From NCBI GenBank assembly GCA_035429725.1, contig DAOMFI010000002.1, positions 30,196-94,195 on the forward strand: a stretch of DNA of 64,000 nucleotides. Direction: 5' to 3'. Shown piece by piece: positions 58,305 to 64,000 of the stretch (position 1 is the stretch's first letter; each line of letters starts with the position of its first letter). The DNA comes from JALORV01 sp035429725 (GTDB lineage: Bacteria; Pseudomonadota; Gammaproteobacteria; Burkholderiales; Burkholderiaceae_F). The notes beneath the pieces are model-generated. The model was not told the DNA's origin, did not search any database, and was given only the letters and a program-made list of their open reading frames with translations. Position numbers and translations under genes: made by a program.

Positions 58305-59465
58305 ATGTCGAACGCGATCGAAGCCCACCAGGACATCCGCGACGCGGTGCGTGACCTCTGCGCGCAGTTCCCGCCGGAGTACCACCGCAAGGTCGACGAG
58401 GCGCGCGGCTACCCCGACGAGTTCGTCGCCGCGCTGACCAAGGCCGGTTGGCTCGCCGCGCTGATCCCGCAGGATTACGGCGGGTCGGGCCTCGGGCTGA
58501 CTGAGGCGTCGATCATCATGGAGGAGATCAACCGCAGTGGCGGCAACTCAGGCGCATGTCACGGCCAGATGTACAACATGGGCACGCTGTTGCGCCATGG
58601 CTCCGCCGAGCAGAAGCAGCGCTACCTGCCGAAGATCGCGAGCGGTGAACTGCGCCTGCAGTCGATGGGAGTCACCGAACCGACCACCGGCACCGACACG
58701 ACGAAGATCCGGACCACCGCCGTGAAGCAGGGCGATCGCTACGTCGTCAACGGCCAGAAGGTCTGGATCTCGCGGGTGCTGCACTCGGACCTGATGATCC
58801 TGCTCGCACGCACCACGCCGCTCGACCAGGTGAAGCGGAAGTCCGAGGGCATGTCGATCTTCATCGTCGATATCCAGGACGCGATGGCGCACGGCATGGA
58901 GGTGCGCCCGATCCCCAACATGGTCAACCACGAGACCAACGAACTCTTTCTCAACAACCTCGAGATCCCCGCCGACAACCTGATCGGGCAGGAGGGCCAG
59001 GGGTTCAGGTACATCCTCGACGGCCTCAACGCCGAGCGCACGCTGATCGCAGCCGAGTGCATCGGCGACGGCTACTGGTTCATCGACAAGGTCGCCGCAT
59101 ACGCGAAGGAGCGCGTCGTGTTCGGGCGGCCGATCGGCCAAAACCAGGGAGTCGCGTTCCCGATCGCGCGCGCCTTTGTCAATGTCGAGGCGGCCAATCT
59201 GATGCGTTTCAAGGCATGCGCGCTGTTCGACGCGCACAAGCCGTGCGGCGCGGAGGCGAACATGGCGAAGCTGCTTGCCGCGGACGCATCGTGGGAGGCC
59301 GCCAACGCGTGCCTGCAGTTTCACGGGGGCTTCGGCTTCGCGGCCGAGTATGACGTCGAGCGCAAGTTCCGCGAAACGCGGCTCTACCAGGTGGCACCGA
59401 TCTCGACGAACCTGATCCTGTCGTTCGTCGCGGAGCACGTCCTCGGGCTGCCGCGCAGCTTCTGA
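58305..59465 (+). CDS. Acyl-CoA dehydrogenase lacking the usual C-terminal Glu
   Basis: A 386-residue acyl-CoA dehydrogenase. SMGVTEPTTGTDTTKI and VNGQKVWISRVLHSD are the FAD and substrate motifs; RVVFGRPIGQNQGVAFP and LQFHGGFGFAAEYDVER lie in the C-terminal domain. The usual YEGT motif is replaced by QVAPISTNL. However, Glu244 in GLNAERTLI falls where isovaleryl-CoA dehydrogenase has its catalytic Glu, so activity on a branched acyl-CoA is plausible. It lies 31 bp after the hydratase gene. Confidence 0.9.
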   Translation: MSNAIEAHQDIRDAVRDLCAQFPPEYHRKVDEARGYPDEFVAALTKAGWLAALIPQDYGGSGLGLTEASIIMEEINRSGGNSGACHGQMYNMGTLLRHGSAEQKQRYLPKIASGELRLQSMGVTEPTTGTDTTKIRTTAVKQGDRYVVNGQKVWISRVLHSDLMILLARTTPLDQVKRKSEGMSIFIVDIQDAMAHGMEVRPIPNMVNHETNELFLNNLEIPADNLIGQEGQGFRYILDGLNAERTLIAAECIGDGYWFIDKVAAYAKERVVFGRPIGQNQGVAFPIARAFVNVEAANLMRFKACALFDAHKPCGAEANMAKLLAADASWEAANACLQFHGGFGFAAEYDVERKFRETRLYQVAPISTNLILSFVAEHVLGLPRSF

Positions 59466-59483
59466 CCGCGTTCCATTTATCGC

Positions 59484-60662
59484 ATGCTGCCCCTTGCCGG
59501 CACCCTCGTCGTCACCCTCGAGCACGCGATCGCGGCGCCGTTTTGCACACGCCAGCTTGCCGATCTCGGCGCGCGGGTGATCAAGGTCGAGCGGCCGGGC
59601 ACGGGCGACTTCGCGCGCGGCTACGACGAGCGCGTGCACGGTCTGGCGTCGCACTTCGTTTGGACCAATCGCAGCAAGGAAAGCCTGACGCTCGACGTCA
59701 AGCATCCGGAAGCGGCGGCGATCCTTGCTGCGCTCACGTCGCGCGCCGACGTGCTGGTGCAGAACCTCGCGCCCGGCGCGGCCGCGCGGCTCGGCCTGTC
59801 GCACGAGGCGCTGTCCGCGCGCAACCCACGCCTGATCGTCTGCGACATCTCCGGCTATGGCGCCGACGGACCGTACCGCGACAAGAAGGCCTATGACCTG
59901 CTGATCCAGAGCGAGTCAGGTTTTCTCGCGGTGACGGGAACGGCCGACGAGCCGGCCAAGGCCGGATGCTCGATCGCTGACATCGCCGCGGGCATGTACG
60001 CGTACACGAACATTCTCGCCGCGCTGATCGAGCGCGCGACAACCGGCCGCGGCAAGGCGATCGACGTGTCGATGTTGGAGAGTATGGTCGAGTGGATGAC
60101 GTTCCCGCTTTACTACGCATACGAGGGGCAGGCGCCGCCGCGGCGGACGGGTGCGGCGCACGCGACGATCTACCCCTACGGCCCGTTCCCGGCAGGCGAC
60201 GGCAAAACAGTGATGCTGGGGCTGCAGAACGAGCGCGAGTGGGTGGTGTTCTGCGAGCGGGTGCTCGGGCGCCCCGAACTCGCTGCGGACGAGCGCTTCT
60301 CGTCCAACTCGCGCCGCACCGCACACCGGCAGGAACTGCGCGACATCGTCGTCGCCGCGATCGCGCCTGATACCGCGGGGCAGGTGATCGCGCGCCTCGA
60401 TGACGCGGGTATCGCGAACGCACGCATGAACGACATGAGCGAGGTGTGGGACCATCCGCAGCTCGCGGCGCGCCGACGCTGGTCGCAGGTGGGTACGTCG
60501 GCTGGACCGATCCGCGCTCCGATCCCGCCCGGCTTGCCGCCCGAACCGTCGCCGCGCATGGATCCGGTCCCTGCGCTCGGCGAGCACACCGAGGCCATCC
60601 TGCGCGAGCTGGGCTACGACGACACGTCGATCGCGCGGTTGCGCAACGACAAGGCGATATGA
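59484..60662 (+). CDS. CaiB/BaiF CoA-transferase (itaconate CoA-transferase-like context)
   Basis: A 392-residue class III CoA-transferase. TLVVTLEHAIAAPFCTRQL, ADLGARVIKVERPGTGDFAR and NRSKESLTLDV are typical, and Asp138 in KAYDLLIQSESG is the expected nucleophile. EHAIAAPFCTRQLADLGAR is characteristic of a subgroup found beside CitE-type lyases, which includes the pseudomonad itaconate CoA-transferase. With the hydratase and lyase it would complete acid activation, hydration and cleavage. Its stop overlaps the next gene (ATGA). Confidence 0.9.
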   Translation: MLPLAGTLVVTLEHAIAAPFCTRQLADLGARVIKVERPGTGDFARGYDERVHGLASHFVWTNRSKESLTLDVKHPEAAAILAALTSRADVLVQNLAPGAAARLGLSHEALSARNPRLIVCDISGYGADGPYRDKKAYDLLIQSESGFLAVTGTADEPAKAGCSIADIAAGMYAYTNILAALIERATTGRGKAIDVSMLESMVEWMTFPLYYAYEGQAPPRRTGAAHATIYPYGPFPAGDGKTVMLGLQNEREWVVFCERVLGRPELAADERFSSNSRRTAHRQELRDIVVAAIAPDTAGQVIARLDDAGIANARMNDMSEVWDHPQLAARRRWSQVGTSAGPIRAPIPPGLPPEPSPRMDPVPALGEHTEAILRELGYDDTSIARLRNDKAI

Positions 60663-62605
60663 AATCGATGACGACCGATGCAACGACTCCCACCGCTGCG
60701 CTTGCCCGATTCGCGAGCGCGATTCGCTTCGACGACATTCCGCCCGCAGTCGTCGACCGCGCGTGCGACCTGATGCTCGACTGGGTTGGCTCGGCGCTGG
60801 CGGGCAAGGGCGCGCGCGCCATAGAGACGATCGAGCGCTTCGCGATCGCGATGGGGCCGGCCTCGGGCGCCAGCGAAGTGCTGATCTCGCGCCGTCGCAC
60901 GTCGCCTCTTTTCGCCGCGATGGTCAACGGGGCGGCGTCGCACTTCGCCGAGCAGGATGACGTCTACAACGGGTCGGTGTTCCATCCGGCGTCCGTGGTG
61001 TTTCCGCCGGCGCTCGCGGTCGCGCAGGCGCTCGGTTGCGCGGGCCGCGATTTGATGACGGCCGCGGTCGCGGGCTACGAGGTCGGCATCCGCGTCGGCG
61101 AGTTCCTCGGTCGCTCACACTACAAGGTGTTCCACACCACCGGCACCGCAGGCACGGTGGCCGCCGCGGCGGCCACTGGCCGATTGCTGCGACTCTCGCC
61201 TTCGCAGATGCAGCATGCGTTGGGATCGGCGGGGACGCAGGCGGCCGGGCTGTGGGAGTTCCTGCGCGACGCGGCCGACTCGAAGCAGCTGCATACGGCG
61301 AAGGCGTCGGCCGACGGCCTGCTCGCCGCGTACCTCGCGCAGGACGGCTTCACAGGCGCGTCGAAAATTCTGGAAGGTGCGCAGGGGATGGCAGCCGGCA
61401 TGTCGAGCGACGCCGATCCCGCGAAGCTGACCGACCGGCTCGGCGAGCGCTGGGCGCTGGTCGAGACCTCGTTCAAGTATCACGCGTCGTGCCGCCACAC
61501 GCACTCCGCCGCGGACGCGCTGCTCGCGCTGATCGAAAAGCACGAGCTGGCGCCGGACGATATCGCGGCGGTTACCGCGCATGTTCATCAGGCGGCGATC
61601 GATGTGCTGGGGCCGGTGGTTTCGCCGTCGACCGTGCACCAGGCGAAGTTCTCGATGGGTACGGTGCTTGGGCTCATCGCGACCTACCGCAAGGCGGGGC
61701 TCGCCGAGTTCCAGCAGCATTTCGCCGACCCGGCGATCGTCGCGTTTCGCGCCAAGGTGACGATGGCGCTCGATGCCGAGGTCGACCGCGAGTACCCGCG
61801 CCGCTGGATCGGCAAGGTCACGGTGCGCACCGTCGACGGCCGCCAGCTGTCAGCCCGCGTCGACGAGCCGAAGGGCGACCCCGGCAACACGCTCTCGCGC
61901 GCAGAGATCGAGGACAAAGCGGTGCGGCTCGCACAGTTCACCGGCGCGGCGACCGCGGGCGAAACGCGTGCAATCGCCCGCGCGATTTTTGCGCTGCTGT
62001 CCGCGCCCCGCGTTGCGATGCTGCTGGCGGGCGAAGACGCGGTCGAGCGCGCGAAAGCGGTGGCCGAGGCGATCGCGCGCGAAGTCCCGCTGTCACAGTC
62101 GATGCGTGCGCTCGAGTACGGCGCGGGAACCGGCCTGCTCTCGTTCCTGCTGCGTGACAAACTGGGCGAAGTCACGCTGGCGGACGTCTCGAATGGAATG
62201 CTCGACGTTGCGCGCGGCAAGATCGCCGCCGCGGGCGATCCACGCATGCACGCGGTCAGGCTCGATCTGTCCGCAGGAGACGCCATTCGGGACGAGTTCG
62301 ACATCGTCTACTCGCTGATGACGCTGCACCATATCCCGGACACCGACGGCATACTGCGCCGCTTCCACGACGTGCTCGCGCACCGCGGCGTGCTCTGCGT
62401 CGCCGATCTCGATTCCGAGGACGGTTCGTTCCATGGCGACGGCTTCGATGGCCACAACGGTTTCGACCGTGACGCGCTGCGCGCCAAGGCCATCGCAGCA
62501 GGCTTCGCCGACGCCCGCTTCACGACTGCTTACGAGATGCGCAAGGAAGCCGGAGGCCGGATGCGCGCGTTCCCGGTCTTCCTGATGGTCGCGGTGAAGG
62601 CATGA
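60659..62605 (+). CDS. MmgE/PrpD - SAM-dependent methyltransferase fusion (paralog 5)
   Basis: A 648-residue fusion in one open frame. The MmgE/PrpD part (about 1-450) keeps NGAASHFAEQDDVYNG, His109, VFHTTGTAG (157-165), Lys209 and KYHASCRHTHSAA. The methyltransferase part (about 458-648) has motif I MRALEYGAGTGLLS (482-495), LADVSNGMLDVA, FDIVYSLMTLHHIPDT and ADLDSEDGSFHG. The methyltransferase lacks the short N-terminal segment (FDxxAxxWD type) that free-standing relatives have before AVAEAIA. ATG 60659 overlaps the upstream stop. Whether the fusion is functional or arose by deletion between two neighbouring genes is open. Confidence 0.85.
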   Translation: MKSMTTDATTPTAALARFASAIRFDDIPPAVVDRACDLMLDWVGSALAGKGARAIETIERFAIAMGPASGASEVLISRRRTSPLFAAMVNGAASHFAEQDDVYNGSVFHPASVVFPPALAVAQALGCAGRDLMTAAVAGYEVGIRVGEFLGRSHYKVFHTTGTAGTVAAAAATGRLLRLSPSQMQHALGSAGTQAAGLWEFLRDAADSKQLHTAKASADGLLAAYLAQDGFTGASKILEGAQGMAAGMSSDADPAKLTDRLGERWALVETSFKYHASCRHTHSAADALLALIEKHELAPDDIAAVTAHVHQAAIDVLGPVVSPSTVHQAKFSMGTVLGLIATYRKAGLAEFQQHFADPAIVAFRAKVTMALDAEVDREYPRRWIGKVTVRTVDGRQLSARVDEPKGDPGNTLSRAEIEDKAVRLAQFTGAATAGETRAIARAIFALLSAPRVAMLLAGEDAVERAKAVAEAIAREVPLSQSMRALEYGAGTGLLSFLLRDKLGEVTLADVSNGMLDVARGKIAAAGDPRMHAVRLDLSAGDAIRDEFDIVYSLMTLHHIPDTDGILRRFHDVLAHRGVLCVADLDSEDGSFHGDGFDGHNGFDRDALRAKAIAAGFADARFTTAYEMRKEAGGRMRAFPVFLMVAVKA

Positions 62606-63435
62606 CCGGAACGGGACAGCCGTACGAGCGCGTCGCACGTTCGTACCTGTTCGTGCCAGGCACGCGTCCCGAGCGCTTCGCCAAGGCGATCGCGTCCGGC
62701 GCGCACGCGGTGATCGTCGATCTCGAGGACGCGGTCGCGCCGGCGGACAAGGAGCGCGCACGGGAGATCGTCGCTAGCGCGCTCGACGCCGCGCACCCGC
62801 TATATGTGCGCATCAACGGCATCGGCACGCCGTGGTTCGATGCCGACCTCGCGCTGTGCGCGCATCCGGGAATCGCGGGCGTGGTGCTGCCGAAAGCCGA
62901 GGACGCGGACGCGGTCGCTGCCGTCCATGCCGCCACGCACGGCCGCGCGATCGTGCTGCCGCTGATCGAATCGGCGGCGGGGCTGTGGAACGCGCGCGCG
63001 ATCGCCGAAGCGCCTGGAGTGCTGCGCCTCGCGTTCGGCTCGATCGACTTCCAGGTCGACCTCGGAATCTCAGACGACGATCTGCTCGCGTACCGAGCAG
63101 CCATCGTGCTCGCTTCGCGTGTCGCCGGCCGCATCGCGCCGGTCGACGGCGTCACCACGTCGATCGACGACGCCGCACTGGTGCGACGCGATGCCGAGCG
63201 CGCCCGCGCGCTGGGATTCGGCGGCAAGCTGTGCATCCATCCGGCACAAGTTGCGATCGTCAACGCCGCATTCCGACCGACCGAAGCGGAGGTGGCCTGG
63301 GCCGAGCGCGTCGTTGCGGCGGACGCCGCCGCGCAGGGCGCGGCAGTCGCCGTCGATGGTCGGATGGTCGATCGCCCCGTCCTGCTACAGGCGAGAGCGA
63401 TTCTTTCGGAGGTCGAGCGGATCCCGCGCGGCTGA
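62602..63435 (+). CDS. CitE/HpcH family lyase (citramalyl-CoA lyase-like)
   Basis: A 277-residue TIM-barrel C-C lyase for beta-hydroxyacyl-CoA. RSYLFVPGTRPERFAKA, AVIVDLEDAVAPADKERAR (metal and acid residues), VRINGIGTPWF, VLPLIESAAG with the metal-binding Glu, FGSIDFQVDLGI with the metal-binding Asp, and GKLCIHPAQV are all present. The short form without extra C-terminal domain matches citramalyl-CoA or malyl-CoA lyases. It would split the hydrated CoA ester into acetyl-CoA or propionyl-CoA and a keto acid. It overlaps the fusion gene by 4 bp. Confidence 0.92.
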   Translation: MTGTGQPYERVARSYLFVPGTRPERFAKAIASGAHAVIVDLEDAVAPADKERAREIVASALDAAHPLYVRINGIGTPWFDADLALCAHPGIAGVVLPKAEDADAVAAVHAATHGRAIVLPLIESAAGLWNARAIAEAPGVLRLAFGSIDFQVDLGISDDDLLAYRAAIVLASRVAGRIAPVDGVTTSIDDAALVRRDAERARALGFGGKLCIHPAQVAIVNAAFRPTEAEVAWAERVVAADAAAQGAAVAVDGRMVDRPVLLQARAILSEVERIPRG

Positions 63436-63445
63436 CCGTCGGGAG

Positions 63446-63754
63446 CTACGAGTAGTTCGAAACTTCGATCAGATTGCCGTCCGGGTCGCGGAAGTACACC
63501 GAACGGATCGGCCCCGTCGCGCCGGTGCGCATCACCGGACCGTCGATGATCGTGACGTCGCACGCGGCAAGATGCGCAATCACCTCGTCGAGCGCAACGT
63601 CCGCGATCAGACACAGGTCGGCCGAGCCGGGCGTTGGTAGCGCCGCTTTCGGCTCGAACTCGCGGCCCGCCTGGTGCAGGTTGATCGTCTGGCGTCCGAA
63701 CGCGAGCGCCTTGCGTGCTTCGGCGAACTCCGCCCCCCGTCCCCCCGAAAGCCT
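63446..63754 (-). pseudogene. VOC (glyoxalase) family protein, 5' end missing
   Basis: The minus-strand frame ending at 63446 reads RKALAFGRQTINLHQAGREF, TPGSADLCLIADVALDEVIA and RSVYFRDPDGNLIEVSNYS, the last two thirds of a roughly 125-residue glyoxalase-fold protein with a metal-binding Glu in NLIE. Homology ends near 63730, and the frame meets a TAA at 63755-63757 without any start, so about 35-40 N-terminal residues are gone. The junction lies in a C-rich run. VOC genes of this type occur in itaconate-type clusters, so it belonged to the 57422-63435 group. Confidence 0.78.
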
Positions 63755-64000
63755 TTAGGAAAACAGCAAAGCGAACTACGGGAGCCATCATTCCACAGGC
63801 GGAGCGTGAAAAGCCCGAGGGCCGGCCGGGCCACTTTCCACATCAGTTGGCTTGGTTGCTGACGGGGAAGCCGCCAAGCTTTCCACTCTAAGTTCGACAA
63901 ACCCTTCCTTTTCACCCTGACCGGAGTTGATTCGTACTGCACTGAGACCGGACCAATGACGTTGTCCCATTGAAATCCAAGTCGAGACGCCGGGCCGCAG
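63755..64000. other. Right-edge stretch after the VOC break, possible IS flank
   Basis: The sequence changes character at the break: lower GC, no frame with recognisable homology. A minus-strand frame at 63788-63970 (INSGQGEKEGFVELRVES) is uninformative. The stretch may be the end of an insertion sequence that lies beyond the window and removed the VOC 5' end; I cannot identify its family. Confidence 0.35.

Noticed and set aside
60446..60658. Longer N-terminus for the MmgE/PrpD-methyltransferase fusion
   Set aside because: It overlaps the CaiB gene by 200 bp; ATG 60659 with an ATGA overlap is the normal arrangement.
1..64000. CRISPR arrays, tRNA or rRNA genes, prophage modules, riboswitches
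   Set aside because: Scanned for regular repeats, tRNA-like folds and phage proteins; none could be supported.

Overview
The window looks like a high-GC betaproteobacterial chromosome, most likely Burkholderiales. This is inferred from GC-rich codon use and from the density of CaiB/BaiF CoA-transferases, MmgE/PrpD proteins, TRAP and Liv-type transporters. No rRNA, tRNA, CRISPR array or phage module was seen.

Positions 1-36,600 form a large catabolic region for organic acids handled as CoA thioesters. It begins with an acyl-CoA dehydrogenase, an MmgE/PrpD and a MaoC hydratase (minus strand). These are divergent from a TRAP operon (dctQ, dctM, MmgE/PrpD, and a dctP interrupted by an amber codon). 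Next come an acyl-CoA dehydrogenase and a GntR/FCD regulator, then a long plus-strand operon (9195-20391): double-hotdog hydratase, CoA-transferase, ADP-forming acyl-CoA ligase, MmgE/PrpD, Old Yellow Enzyme, a BadI-like ring hydrolase, acyl-CoA dehydrogenase and a tandem CoA-transferase. A minus-strand block (20388-29310) carries MmgE/PrpD, CoA-transferase, crotonase, alpha/beta hydrolase and a complete LivGFMH importer with its binding protein. A divergent plus-strand block (29489-35455) carries a thioesterase, a second tandem CoA-transferase, a BadH-like dehydrogenase, an MFS transporter, a GST and a PEBP protein, and is followed by a MaoC and a DUF2889 gene. BadI-like and BadH-like enzymes together suggest beta-oxidation and hydrolytic opening of an alicyclic ring acid.

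Positions 36,600-56,300 are a defence, efflux and mobile-DNA region. It holds higBA modules in three states (truncated, duplicated fragment, intact), a tripartite RND pump with two TetR regulators, a small membrane protein, an NmrA-like reductase and an LpxR-like lipid A deacylase. It also holds a decayed RND adaptor, a YhiI-RbbA-YhhJ type exporter with its TetR, a 184-bp IS3-derived element with perfect 24-bp inverted repeats, and an EmrB remnant.

Positions 56,359-63,754 form a second compact catabolic cluster: frameshifted dctP, HTD2-like hydratase, acyl-CoA dehydrogenase, CoA-transferase, an unusual MmgE/PrpD-methyltransferase fusion, a CitE/HpcH lyase and a 5'-truncated VOC gene. Its composition resembles the itaconate/citramalyl-CoA degradation locus of pseudomonads.

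The most unusual points are five MmgE/PrpD paralogs, one fused to a methyltransferase; two tandem CaiB fusions that both carry Glu instead of Asp in the first half only; both TRAP binding proteins broken; and a 15-bp palindromic operator shared by the large operon promoter and the DUF2889 gene.
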